Below are positions 1-7,000 of a DNA stretch of 13,664 nucleotides, piece by piece. Position 1 is the stretch's first letter; the number at the start of each line of letters is the position of its first letter. The notes beneath the pieces are model-generated. The model saw only the letters and a list, made by a program, of their open reading frames with translations. It searched no databases and was not told where the DNA came from. This DNA comes from Candidatus Saccharibacteria bacterium UBA5152 (GTDB taxonomy: Bacteria; Patescibacteriota; Saccharimonadia; Saccharimonadales; UBA4665). Position numbers and translations under genes: made by a program. Where the stretch lies: assembly GCA_002413755.1 (NCBI GenBank), contig DHXQ01000032.1, positions 26,216 through 39,879 on the forward strand. The letters run 5' to 3'.

Positions 1-917
1 TCTGGTTCGTTGACATCAGCGATAGTCTCGCCGATCTTAGCCTCGGAGATGCCGGTTAGCTGGACGATATCGCCGGCGACGCCTTCGGGTACTTCGTAAC
101 GGGCCAGGCCGCGGCTCATGAAGACCAGTTCGACCTTCGCTTTGCTAAAGGTGCCATCTTTCTTACAGAGGGTAACCTGGTCGCCGCTCTTGATTTTACC
201 GCGGGAGATTCGTCCAATGGCATACTTGCCCTTGTAGGTGTCCCATGACAGTGCGGTGACGAGCATTTGGAACGGCTTGTCCAGCTCGACGGTTGGGGCT
301 GGGATGTCGTTGATAATAGCCTGGAAGATAGCTTCCAGGTCACCGTCGGCGGTTGAATCTGCCGGGGGGGTTTTCCAGGCTTTACCGGCCCGTCCAATGG
401 CGTAATAGACTGGGTAGTGCAGCTGATCTTCATGGACGGCTAGTTCCAGGAACAGATCGGCCAATTCATCCTCGACTTCTGTGATGCGTGAGCCGTCTTT
501 GTCAATCTTGTTGATAACGACGATGGGTTTGAGGCCGTTCGCCAGTGCCTTGGTGAGCACAAACTTGGTCTGCGGCATCGGGCCTTCCTGGGCGTCAACG
601 ATCAGCAGGCAGCCATCGGCCAGGTTCAGGGTGCGCTCGACTTCGCCGGAGAAGTCGGCGTGGCCCGGAGTGTCGATGATATTGATGCGGTAATCACCGT
701 GCTGGACAGCGGTCACCTTGGCGGTGATGGTAATTCCCCGTTCACGCTCCTGGTCGCCGGAGTCCATGATCAGATCCTGGCTCATCTCGGCTTGGTTGTC
801 CCGGAAAGTCTGGGACTGCTTCAGCAGGCCGTCGACCAGCGTCGTCTTGCCGTGGTCAACGTGGGCGATGATCGCCACATTACGAATTTTGGTTGGGTCT
901 TGGGTTGCTGCTGCCAT
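1..917 (-). CDS. typA: Translational GTPase TypA/BipA, N-terminal 305 residues (3' end outside window)
   Basis: This is a ribosome-binding GTPase of the EF-G/LepA group, involved in stress and cold adaptation and in ribosome assembly. All GTP-binding motifs are visible in order: P-loop AHVDHGKT at residues 18-25, switch I RERGITI at 58-64, DTPGHADF at 82-89 and NKID at 136-139. The start of the beta-barrel domain 2 follows at about residue 210, with a GRISRGKIKSGD segment. The family is about 600 residues long, so roughly half is present and the gene runs off the left edge. The ATG at 915-917 is chosen because AGGA lies 7 nt upstream. The gene is codirectional with the secretion operon but separated from it by about 500 bp carrying terminator-like structures, so it is probably a separate unit with its own promoter. 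TypA is clearly distinguished from LepA and EF-G by the order and spacing of the motifs and by the TypA-like stretch after NKID. Confidence 0.95.
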   Translation of the reverse strand, partial: MAAATQDPTKIRNVAIIAHVDHGKTTLVDGLLKQSQTFRDNQAEMSQDLIMDSGDQERERGITITAKVTAVQHGDYRINIIDTPGHADFSGEVERTLNLADGCLLIVDAQEGPMPQTKFVLTKALANGLKPIVVINKIDKDGSRITEVEDELADLFLELAVHEDQLHYPVYYAIGRAGKAWKTPPADSTADGDLEAIFQAIINDIPAPTVELDKPFQMLVTALSWDTYKGKYAIGRISRGKIKSGDQVTLCKKDGTFSKAKVELVFMSRGLARYEVPEGVAGDIVQLTGISEAKIGETIADVNEP

Positions 918-957
918 GATGAATTCCTAGAGCTTGTATTAGACTTACATTAATAAA

Positions 958-971
958 AGACGCCTGCGTCT
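958..971 (-). promoter_or_regulatory. Terminator-like hairpin in the typA leader
   Basis: On the minus strand the stem AGACG/CGTCT closes a CAGG loop and is followed directly by TTTTATT, the layout of a small intrinsic terminator. It lies about 40 nt upstream of the typA start and downstream of the candidate typA promoter. It could therefore attenuate typA or end a short leader RNA. A perfect 10-bp palindrome GCGTTAACGC sits just upstream at 985-994 and may be an operator. The stem is only 5 bp, so strength is uncertain. Confidence 0.4.
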
Positions 972-1015
972 CTCTGATAGTAGAGCGTTAACGCGCGGCG
1001 TCATCTCTTGTCATC

Positions 1016-1044
1016 ATTATGACATAAGGGGTAAAGATTAGCAA
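1016..1044 (-). promoter_or_regulatory. Candidate sigma-70-type promoter for typA
   Basis: Minus strand: TTGCTA (1039-1044, 4 of 6 to TTGACA), a 17-nt spacer, then CATAAT (1016-1021, 5 of 6 to TATAAT). Transcription would begin near 1009 and give a leader of about 90 nt. This was judged by eye from consensus matches. Confidence 0.4.
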
Positions 1045-1165
1045 CATCTACCCTATTTGGGTTCGGGAGGTACTCTTGCACCCGATTTGCGGGCTTCGCT
1101 GATGCCGATGGCGACGGCTTGTTTGCGGCGGATAAGTTGGAAGTAATGTTTCTAACAATTGGTAA

Positions 1166-1215
1166 TAAAAAACTCAAGGTCTCAATTGCCGGGTGGCGAA
1201 TTAAAAACTTGAGTT
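1166..1215 (-). terminator. Probable intrinsic terminator of the secretion operon
   Basis: Perfect 8-bp arms AACTCAAG (1171-1178) and CTTGAGTT (1208-1215) enclose a second stem of AATTGCC (1184-1190) against GGC-AATT (1195-1202, one bulge). Read on the minus strand, the outer stem ends in a run of T residues (minus-strand CTTGAGTTTTTTATT), the signature of rho-independent termination. It lies about 215 bp beyond the last gene of the minus-strand operon. No T-run follows on the plus strand, so it should work in one direction only. Confidence 0.55.
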
Positions 1216-1360
1216 CTTGCCGGTATTTTTCATCTTGTGAGATGAAACGGACCGGCAGCCGTATATTTTGTTGGTTGGGGAGCGAGGAAATTGAATTCCT
1301 CCAGCGCTCCTGCGACCCGTGGACGATTGCCCGACAGGGTGATGCATCATGCGCTGGCGT

Positions 1361-1412
1361 GCCGGCGGCGATCAACTTCGCTTTCGCGAAGAGTGCTTGA
1401 TCGCCGCGCGGC
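1361..1412 (-). other. Long stable hairpin just after the wall-hydrolase stop codon
   Basis: The arms GCGGCGATCAA (1365-1375) and TTGATCGCCGC (1397-1407) are perfectly complementary over 11 bp. They continue inward as CTTCGC/GCGAAG around a 4-nt loop, with a 5-nt bulge AGTGC on one side, and outward by four more pairs past one bulged G. On the minus-strand RNA the loop is GAAA, a GNRA tetraloop. It begins 17 nt past the stop codon of the last operon gene. There is no U-tract, so an mRNA 3'-end stabiliser or processing site is likelier than a classical terminator. Confidence 0.6.
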
Positions 1413-1429
1413 AGCAGCTCATTTGTGTG

Positions 1430-3043
1430 TTAGAGAATGACCCCATGATGTGTCATGAAGCCGTCGGGGCCAGCTGGGTCTACCCACTTGCCGTGGACCT
1501 TCACGTTGAAGTGGAGGTGCGGACCAGTGGCTGGACCGGTTTGACCGACGTACCCGATTATTTGGCCCTTGGTAACGACACTCCCGACGTGGATGCCTGG
1601 CGCTCTTCGCACCTGATGGGCATATCCCGTCTGGATGCCTCCAGCATGCTGGATGACGGTGTAATTACCGTAGGCATTCGCGGTGTAGTCCGCCCGAATC
1701 ACCGTGCCGTTGGAGGCGGCGCGGATGGGCGTACCCTGCGGGGCACCGAGGTCGACTCCGTCGTGGAGCGACCAGTGGTGCTTGGTAGGGTGCCACCTCA
1801 TCCCGAAGGGTGAGGTTATGTGGTAGCTGCCCGGTGTGAGCGGCGACTGCCAACCTTGAGATGGTCCCGGCGCGGTGGCACTGTCGGTGTAGGGATGGGT
1901 AATCCCGACCAGGTCGCCGGCTTTGGTGTAATTCTCGTACTTGACGTTCTCGCCGGTCCTGGGGGCGACGATCATGATGCCCTTGGAAGGGTCGTACACG
2001 ATGCCGACGTGCTTGGGGACTGCTCTGCTTGCACCGGCCTCAGAGCCGATGAAGAAGACCAGATCGCCCGGTTGTGCCTGGCTGAGTGAAACTTGCCGGG
2101 ACTTCGTGGCGTTCCACTGTTCGTGGGCCAGGCGAGGGAGTTTTATCCCTGCTGTACGAAAAGCCCACTGGACGAGCCCGCTGCAGTCAAGTGCGCCAGG
2201 AAATCCTGGTCTGTCAGCGGTTCTCGGTGATTCCCCGCCCATGACGTATGGAACGCCGAGTTGGGTATCCGCCGAGTCGAGCACGACCTTAGCTGCACCA
2301 GCGGCAGTCGTGGAGATCGGGGTTCCGCAGTCTTCCGTCGGCACTGGCGATGCCGAAGCGGAGACAGTCGGAGTGGCCGTCGGAGCAACCGTCGGTCCTG
2401 GTGTCGGCTTGATGGTGGGGAGTATCTGAGTTGTTACGCCCAGATTGAGCCCGAAGGTAATCGGAATGCCCATCTCCCGCATTGCCTTGACCGAGGCCAG
2501 GAAGGCTGCATGGACGTCTGCCTGCCGGCCATCTGAGTAGCGTTTGGCAGGCCGTTCGGCGTTGTATGCCGTCTGTTCCATGGCAAGCTCAGGATCGAGC
2601 GACCACAGTGTCGGATCGACATTTTTCATCCCTGCGACGTACGCCGGCAGCATATAGTTCGTGCTGAAGGCGGGGTCGAGGGCCTGGGCCTTGGTGACGT
2701 CCGGGTGGGTGCTCAGCTGGATCTGCCAGGGTCCATACGAGCCCGCACCGACGGCGTTGGTATTCCAGCCGCTTTCGAGATGCGAACCGCCAAGCATAGC
2801 CAGCGTCAGGTTGACGTTGTGCTTGGTGTCGTAGGCGTCGTACTTGATTGCCTGAAGTAGCGCTGTACCGATCGGCGCAGTGCCTGTATCTCCGCCCGAT
2901 GTAGAACAACCCACGGAACTGCTTACGCCGAGGAAAGCAGCAATTCCCATCACGATGCCGACACAGCCAAGTCCGACCACCATCGCGATTGCTACAAGTA
3001 GCGCTACGATTCTGGAGCCATCATTGTCAGGGCCGGCGGCCAC
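1430..3043 (-). CDS. Membrane-anchored peptidoglycan hydrolase: SLT-like + NlpC/P60 + M23 domains
   Basis: This is a 537-residue wall-degrading enzyme of the T4SS, the counterpart of VirB1 and the NlpC/P60 proteins of Gram-positive conjugation systems. A TM anchor spans about residues 12-38. A lysozyme-like transglycosylase domain (about 58-190) carries LESGW with candidate catalytic E90 and GSYGPWQIQ. A Thr/Pro-rich linker (about 206-236) follows. The NlpC/P60 endopeptidase domain (about 250-380) has Cys287 in DCSGL and His345 in KHVGIV; the third catalytic residue is not obvious. A C-terminal M23/LytM metallopeptidase (about 405-523) keeps both zinc motifs, HDGVD (427-431) and HLH (509-511), plus His476. 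The GTG start is supported by AAGGGGGTGA 7 nt upstream and lies 2 nt after the preceding stop. It is the last gene of the operon. Three hydrolase modules in one protein is unusual. Domain calls are strong; which bonds are cut is inferred. Confidence 0.88.
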   Translation of the reverse strand: MAAGPDNDGSRIVALLVAIAMVVGLGCVGIVMGIAAFLGVSSSVGCSTSGGDTGTAPIGTALLQAIKYDAYDTKHNVNLTLAMLGGSHLESGWNTNAVGAGSYGPWQIQLSTHPDVTKAQALDPAFSTNYMLPAYVAGMKNVDPTLWSLDPELAMEQTAYNAERPAKRYSDGRQADVHAAFLASVKAMREMGIPITFGLNLGVTTQILPTIKPTPGPTVAPTATPTVSASASPVPTEDCGTPISTTAAGAAKVVLDSADTQLGVPYVMGGESPRTADRPGFPGALDCSGLVQWAFRTAGIKLPRLAHEQWNATKSRQVSLSQAQPGDLVFFIGSEAGASRAVPKHVGIVYDPSKGIMIVAPRTGENVKYENYTKAGDLVGITHPYTDSATAPGPSQGWQSPLTPGSYHITSPFGMRWHPTKHHWSLHDGVDLGAPQGTPIRAASNGTVIRADYTANAYGNYTVIQHAGGIQTGYAHQVRRAPGIHVGSVVTKGQIIGYVGQTGPATGPHLHFNVKVHGKWVDPAGPDGFMTHHGVIL

Positions 3044-3045
3044 AA

Positions 3046-3681
3046 CTAGTCACCCCCTTCCGAGAAGTTGATCGGTGACCATTTGTTCTGGTCGTTGTCC
3101 CACTTCCAGATCGTGTAGACAGTCACCGACGTGCGATCGACCCCCGCGAAGGAGCCGTTTGGCGCGTAGAGGCGAATGTTTACGGGCACTGCGCTGTACA
3201 TGTCACCGAGAGTATCGTTGACCTGCATGAAGTTATGCGCCGTGTCGATCTGGGCTCTGACCGTCAATTTTTGCGCCAGCCGCTTGGCTGTCGTAGCTGC
3301 CGATTCCTTGCTCGACTCGGTACCGGAGGTATCGAAGTTCTGCTGTTCCAGGATATCGGCTGGCATGAGCGGTGCAGAGCGGGCTTTACGGGTTTCGGCC
3401 GTATCGCCCGGCTGGACCAGGTAGTAGGTGGAGATCAGCTGCACGATCTGACCTTGGAGTTGTTTCATCCGCGCATCCGCCGGCGGGGGTGGAGTTGTTG
3501 CCGGCTGTGCAGACGCGGACGGTGTTGGCGTTGCTGTCGCGGTCGCGGAGGGTGACGACACTTTGCCGGCTTGCGCTGGCTTGGTGCTGTCACCGACTCC
3601 CCGAACCGCCAGCACGATTGCTGCAGCGATCAGTACTGCAACGGCGACGATGGTGCCGATCCTGCCCGCCGTGAGTTTCAT
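3046..3681 (-). CDS. Bitopic membrane protein, VirB8/TcpC-like candidate of the T4SS
   Basis: This 211-residue protein has a short cytoplasmic N-terminus, one TM segment (about 8-26), a Ser/Thr/Ala/Pro-rich spacer (about 38-70) and an extracytoplasmic domain (about 71-211). The domain ends with strand-like segments (VPVNIRLYAP, TSVTVYTIWKWD). Size, topology and operon position match VirB8/TcpC assembly factors, whose periplasmic domain has an NTF2-like fold, but I recognise no diagnostic motif, so the family is inferred. Its ATG overlaps the stop of the upstream ATPase gene by 4 nt (ATGA), indicating translational coupling. The hydrolase gene starts 2 nt after its stop. It could instead be a generic wall-spanning scaffold. 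Confidence 0.55.
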   Translation of the reverse strand: MKLTAGRIGTIVAVAVLIAAAIVLAVRGVGDSTKPAQAGKVSSPSATATATPTPSASAQPATTPPPPADARMKQLQGQIVQLISTYYLVQPGDTAETRKARSAPLMPADILEQQNFDTSGTESSKESAATTAKRLAQKLTVRAQIDTAHNFMQVNDTLGDMYSAVPVNIRLYAPNGSFAGVDRTSVTVYTIWKWDNDQNKWSPINFSEGGD

Positions 3682-5180
3682 GCATCGACTCCGATCCTCT
3701 TGATGCCGCGACGCTCAGCCCGCTCGACAAACTTCTGGTTGTCCCAGACGTTCTGGCGGTTGATCATCGAAGCCGTGGCCTGGTTGCCGTGGTTGTACTT
3801 CCAGTCTTCTTTTGTCAGCGCCAGCTGAAAGAACGAAATTGAGCGCTTCGGCGCCTTGATGCCAAAGCAGCCCACCGGCAAGTTGGTCATGAACTCGAGG
3901 TCGAGGTCACTGATACCCAACTGTGACAGGTCGTTCAGGACTGCATCGTTTTCGGGCTGCCGGGTGAAGAGCTGCAGGCCGGAGCCAAGCAGGATGCCTT
4001 CGCCCAGTGAACGTAGTTCCGAACCCGGAGCACCGATGTTGCTGATGTCCGAGCGGTACTGAGTCGAGCTGATATCGATCGTCTGGTAGGCGCGCGCCCG
4101 CTTGACGTAGTTGAACTGGTAGCGCGCCTCCATCAGGCTGCGGAGCCAAATACCTGCCTCTTCATTGAGGTTGATATGCGGCCGCAGGTCAGGGTTGAGT
4201 TCCTGCCACTTCCAGAGCATCGACGACAGTGCAGATCGTGCCTTGCCGTCAACGCCGTCCCAGTCGATGGTCGTCATATCGCCCGACATGATGTCGTACA
4301 ACGACCCGGTTCCTCGGAAGATGCTACCGGTGACGCCGTGCGTAACCTGCGAGAGGTAGGCTGCGACTTTACCGGCGGCGTCCATGAAGTCCTGCTTGTT
4401 GATATTGCGAGGACGCGACATGGTTGCTTTCAGCTGGACGGCAAGATCAGGATCCTCGAGGAGTTCGTCTTCGAAGTCCTTCAGCATGTCGCCATTGGTG
4501 GCATCGAAGTAGGCGTCGACATCCGTGTCGGGGTCGAGCGTCATCACGACTGACTGAAGCAGCTGCGGCGCGGCGAACGCCTTGAACTGCTGCTGCATCT
4601 TCCAGACGCCGATTTGCAGGACAAATGGTTCGATTCCGGACAGTATTGTTTCGCCCATGAGCTCGCAGAGGTTGATGGCCTCCTGAAGCAGGTCGGCGTA
4701 ACGCATGTTCATGCGGGGATCGAAGAGATTCACTGACCCCATTTTGGCCGGCGAAAACACTTCGCTGTGCAGGCAGTCGCTGAGGGCCTTGTATTCCGAT
4801 TCCTCGCTAACTTGGTCCTCATCGGGCGTGTCACCGTCCGTTTCGACGCCTTCCGGCTTGCGCGAGTGGATCCGGCCCCGCATTGGGACAGGCTCGCCGC
4901 GGTGCAGACCGGCTTGGAGACGCATCAAACGCACGCAGAGCGTACGCATCAGCGTGGTCTTGCCACCATCTTTTTCGCCAAAGATGTTGATGATCATCGA
5001 GTGGATGATCCGCATTTGCTGCAGCATGGGAGGGTCAATAACAACCAGCTCATGCGTGCGCAGGTCGGGTCCGAGTGGGACGCCGCCGATACGAGCGAGC
5101 AGTTGTCCGGGGGCGATCCACGGCTGCCATAGAACACTTGTAGCGGGCGTGCCCGGGAAAGTCTGTGCTCTCATTGCCAT
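3678..5180 (-). CDS. virB4: VirB4/TraG-type P-loop ATPase of the T4SS (ATPase half of a split VirB4)
   Basis: This is a 500-residue cytoplasmic motor that should power substrate transfer or pilus assembly. After an N-terminal region with a PLGPDLRT segment, Walker A is GEKDGGKT (68-75). An acidic insertion (about 105-130) follows. The Walker B region is INLNEE (336-341) in a VirB4-like INLNEEAGIWLRSL context, and a downstream glutamine motif STQ lies at 372-374. The usual Walker B Asp is Asn339, while the catalytic-type Glu340 is kept. No TM segment is seen. The protein lacks the N-terminal VirB4 domain, which appears to be supplied by the upstream SCO6880-like gene, as in actinobacterial conjugation clusters. 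The first ATG (5178-5180) is used because GAGGAG lies 5 nt upstream. The previous gene ends 237 bp away across a structured gap. It overlaps the next gene by 4 nt. Confidence 0.85.
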   Translation of the reverse strand: MAMRAQTFPGTPATSVLWQPWIAPGQLLARIGGVPLGPDLRTHELVVIDPPMLQQMRIIHSMIINIFGEKDGGKTTLMRTLCVRLMRLQAGLHRGEPVPMRGRIHSRKPEGVETDGDTPDEDQVSEESEYKALSDCLHSEVFSPAKMGSVNLFDPRMNMRYADLLQEAINLCELMGETILSGIEPFVLQIGVWKMQQQFKAFAAPQLLQSVVMTLDPDTDVDAYFDATNGDMLKDFEDELLEDPDLAVQLKATMSRPRNINKQDFMDAAGKVAAYLSQVTHGVTGSIFRGTGSLYDIMSGDMTTIDWDGVDGKARSALSSMLWKWQELNPDLRPHINLNEEAGIWLRSLMEARYQFNYVKRARAYQTIDISSTQYRSDISNIGAPGSELRSLGEGILLGSGLQLFTRQPENDAVLNDLSQLGISDLDLEFMTNLPVGCFGIKAPKRSISFFQLALTKEDWKYNHGNQATASMINRQNVWDNQKFVERAERRGIKRIGVDA

Positions 5181-5274
5181 GGTGGCTCCTCAAGTAGGAT
5201 ATGTTCGATGGGTGGGGGCGCGGTATGTTTGTTTTGAACACTGGATTGTTAAGTTGCGTGAGTGTGTCCTGAAG

Positions 5275-5304
5275 TCTATGCAAGCACCTCAGCAGTATTG
5301 TCAA
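5275..5304 (-). promoter_or_regulatory. Possible internal promoter ahead of the VirB4-type ATPase gene
   Basis: Minus strand: a perfect TTGACA (5299-5304) followed after 18 nt by CATAGA (5275-5280), which matches TATAAT at only 3 of 6 positions. The -35 element lies in the loop of a hairpin. It would allow the ATPase, VirB8-like and hydrolase genes to be transcribed without the upstream part of the operon. The weak -10 keeps confidence low. Confidence 0.3.
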
Positions 5305-5325
5305 ACGAGTTAACTGCACTGCTGA
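5289..5325 (-). other. Hairpin in the gap between the two VirB4 halves (downstream stem)
   Basis: TCAGCAGT (5289-5296) and ACTGCTGA (5318-5325) form a perfect 8-bp inverted repeat with a 21-nt loop. Three further pairs lie beyond one mismatch. It comes 10 nt after the larger hairpin in the minus-strand transcript. No U-tract follows. Confidence 0.5.
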
Positions 5326-5335
5326 AGTGTGTGTC

Positions 5336-5375
5336 TGGGGTAGCGCGAGCTAAAATGCAGCTCGACGCTACCCCA
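5336..5375 (-). other. Long 16-bp hairpin in the gap between the two VirB4 halves
   Basis: TGGGGTAGCGCGAGCT (5336-5351) pairs with AGCTCG-A-CGCTACCCCA (5359-5375), giving 16 bp with a single bulged A5365 around a 7-nt loop. The flanks (GTGTGT on one side, ACACAC on the other) can lengthen the stem past an internal loop. It starts about 43 nt after the stop codon of the SCO6880-like gene on the minus-strand RNA. No T-run follows on either strand, so it is not a standard terminator. A processing, stability or attenuation element that sets the ratio of upstream to downstream products is the likeliest reading. Confidence 0.65.
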
Positions 5376-5417
5376 GTAGTGAACACACCTTACAACGACG
5401 CTGTTAAGCATCATCAC

Positions 5418-6989
5418 CTACAACTTCACTGCTACGCCCGTGGTTGCGCTGAGGAGGTACGGCACTTGCCGGACTTTACCTTTGACGCGACTGGCGCTCA
5501 GACCGACGGTTGTCTGCGCATAACGCAGGACCTCGGACATAGAATCTTCGAACTCTTCCATGGTGGTCGCACAGACGGCGATCAGGATGACGTAGTTTTG
5601 CAGCACGCGACTACGGTAAATGTCGTCGCGACGCTGTTCCAGGTTTTCCTGAACGTCGAGAGCACGCGGCCCGGATTCGCCTCCGAAGACACGTTCTCTG
5701 AATTCCTGCCGAAGCGGGATGAGCCGTTCCAGCACCCAGTATTCACCGCGGTATCCGAGGGTCTCGCCCACAAGTGCGACTGAGAACCAGGGAACGCCGA
5801 CGGCATACATCTGGCGAATCCAGTTAGGGAGGGGGTTGGCAGTTGTCCCGGTAACGCGAACAACTCCGTGGATGGTCCCATCGATGATGCAGTGGTCTCT
5901 AGCAACGACGATTGAGCTGTCTTCGCTATGAGGCCACTGCCTGACTGTTTCGGTCAGATCGACTTCGTCGGGATCCTCTTCGGACCGTTCGAGGTCGAAC
6001 TCATCGACAGTTGCAACGTCCCAAGAGCGTCTCAGGAATCCTTCGATATCCTCCGGAGTACCAATTCTTGGTTCGTCGACGCGGGCACGTTCTAAGCCGT
6101 CAACAGCAGACTGCGCCAGCTGGATGATTGGCAAGCGAGAAATATCGCGGCCGCTCTCCAAGCCTTTGCCTTTGACTGCTGTGGCAAGGGATTCTTCCCG
6201 GGGTACGGTTAGAACCATTGCCATGGCGACATCGGCCGTGTCATCTGCCACCATTTGCCATGTCTCACCCGTTTCTCCGAGGAGAAACGCGTAACGGTGG
6301 TCACGGTCAGTCCACTCTTCGACTGGTATGTCGAGGGCTTCTGGCACCAGGATATCCGGGTTGCTGTTTCCGGCGTCCCAGTCCTTACGCGCCTCGACAT
6401 TGGGCGGCCTTCTGCGGAAGATGTACGACAGGCCCACATCAACACCTCGCCGTGAGGCTAGGCGTCGAATGATATCGGCGTGAACCATGTGTCTGTCGAA
6501 CTGTACATCCAAGTCGACCGAAGCCACATCACTGCCGTCACCAAAGATGACGACCGAGTCTGTGTTCTCCGTTTGACTGTGGATCAGGCCGACGTCTTCC
6601 ATCTCTTCGTCCTCGGGGTCTCCAAGGATGTCCAGATCGAGTGACAACGGCGATGATCTCCGTGCCAGAGCCGTGAACCAGTACTTGCTCGGGGCGGCTG
6701 TCCAGATAACATTCCTCTGGACTAACGTAATCCACACCAGTCCGAAACACCACTGTCCGAAGATGTAGTATTGACGGCCGTTGTAGGTACGCATAGTCCC
6801 GAACAGCGTGACCAGGAGTAGCAAGAGGCCGACCCCCCGCCCGTAGACGAGAAGTGCCAGTGCGGTGATGATTATCCCCGAAAAGGCGAACTTCCCATCA
6901 GCGGGGTTGAAGCTAAGCCAGCGTTGTGCCAGCCCAGTCGGATGGTTGACTACGAGTGACTCGTAGTCCATTTCTCGTTGGCGTATCAC
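5418..6989 (-). CDS. SCO6880-like T4SS membrane protein (N-terminal half of a split VirB4)
   Basis: This 523-residue protein has two or three TM segments near its N-terminus (about 34-66, possibly also 76-92) in a PrgI-like arrangement, followed by a large soluble domain. There is no Walker A motif. The C-terminal part contains a QENLEQRRDDIYRSR helix and an IAVCATTMEEFEDSMSEV segment, resembling the region that precedes the ATPase domain in VirB4 and in the actinobacterial SCO6880 family. I place it in that family from overall architecture and gene order, not from an alignment. The GTG start (6987-6989) is supported by AAGGTGGTGA just upstream, which overlaps the stop of the VirB6-like gene, so the two are translationally coupled. 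An acidic stretch (about 345-357, rich in Asp/Glu) may be a docking surface. Its partner should be the ATPase encoded downstream, to which it would give a membrane anchor. Confidence 0.72.
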   Translation of the reverse strand: MIRQREMDYESLVVNHPTGLAQRWLSFNPADGKFAFSGIIITALALLVYGRGVGLLLLLVTLFGTMRTYNGRQYYIFGQWCFGLVWITLVQRNVIWTAAPSKYWFTALARRSSPLSLDLDILGDPEDEEMEDVGLIHSQTENTDSVVIFGDGSDVASVDLDVQFDRHMVHADIIRRLASRRGVDVGLSYIFRRRPPNVEARKDWDAGNSNPDILVPEALDIPVEEWTDRDHRYAFLLGETGETWQMVADDTADVAMAMVLTVPREESLATAVKGKGLESGRDISRLPIIQLAQSAVDGLERARVDEPRIGTPEDIEGFLRRSWDVATVDEFDLERSEEDPDEVDLTETVRQWPHSEDSSIVVARDHCIIDGTIHGVVRVTGTTANPLPNWIRQMYAVGVPWFSVALVGETLGYRGEYWVLERLIPLRQEFRERVFGGESGPRALDVQENLEQRRDDIYRSRVLQNYVILIAVCATTMEEFEDSMSEVLRYAQTTVGLSASRVKGKVRQVPYLLSATTGVAVKL

Positions 6990-7000
6990 GGATCACCACC

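Larger units (their letters stand above)
918..1429. other. Gene-poor spacer between typA and the secretion operon
   Basis: This 512-bp stretch holds the typA promoter and leader hairpin, a probable terminator (1166-1215) and a long hairpin (1361-1412), which are listed separately. Open frames exist on both strands but none has a credible start codon with a ribosome binding site. The minus frame ending at 1001 would have to start at a TTG inside a hairpin. The plus frame 1035-1400 is open for 121 codons and encodes FAGFADADGDG, which resembles either a LAGLIDADG motif or an EF-hand/thrombospondin-3 loop. It could be a decayed gene, but I do not call it one. Confidence 0.5.

Noticed and set aside
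1001..1375. 124-codon minus-strand frame upstream of typA
   Set aside because: It needs a TTG start inside a long hairpin, has no Shine-Dalgarno sequence, and its product has no protein-like domain pattern. It also spans the likely operon terminator.
1349..1813. 154-codon plus-strand frame
   Set aside because: It is antisense to the M23 domain of the wall hydrolase, whose zinc motifs are intact on the minus strand.
5050..5319. 89-codon minus-strand frame across the start of the ATPase gene
   Set aside because: It overlaps the well-supported ATPase start, runs through a hairpin and shows no recognisable features.
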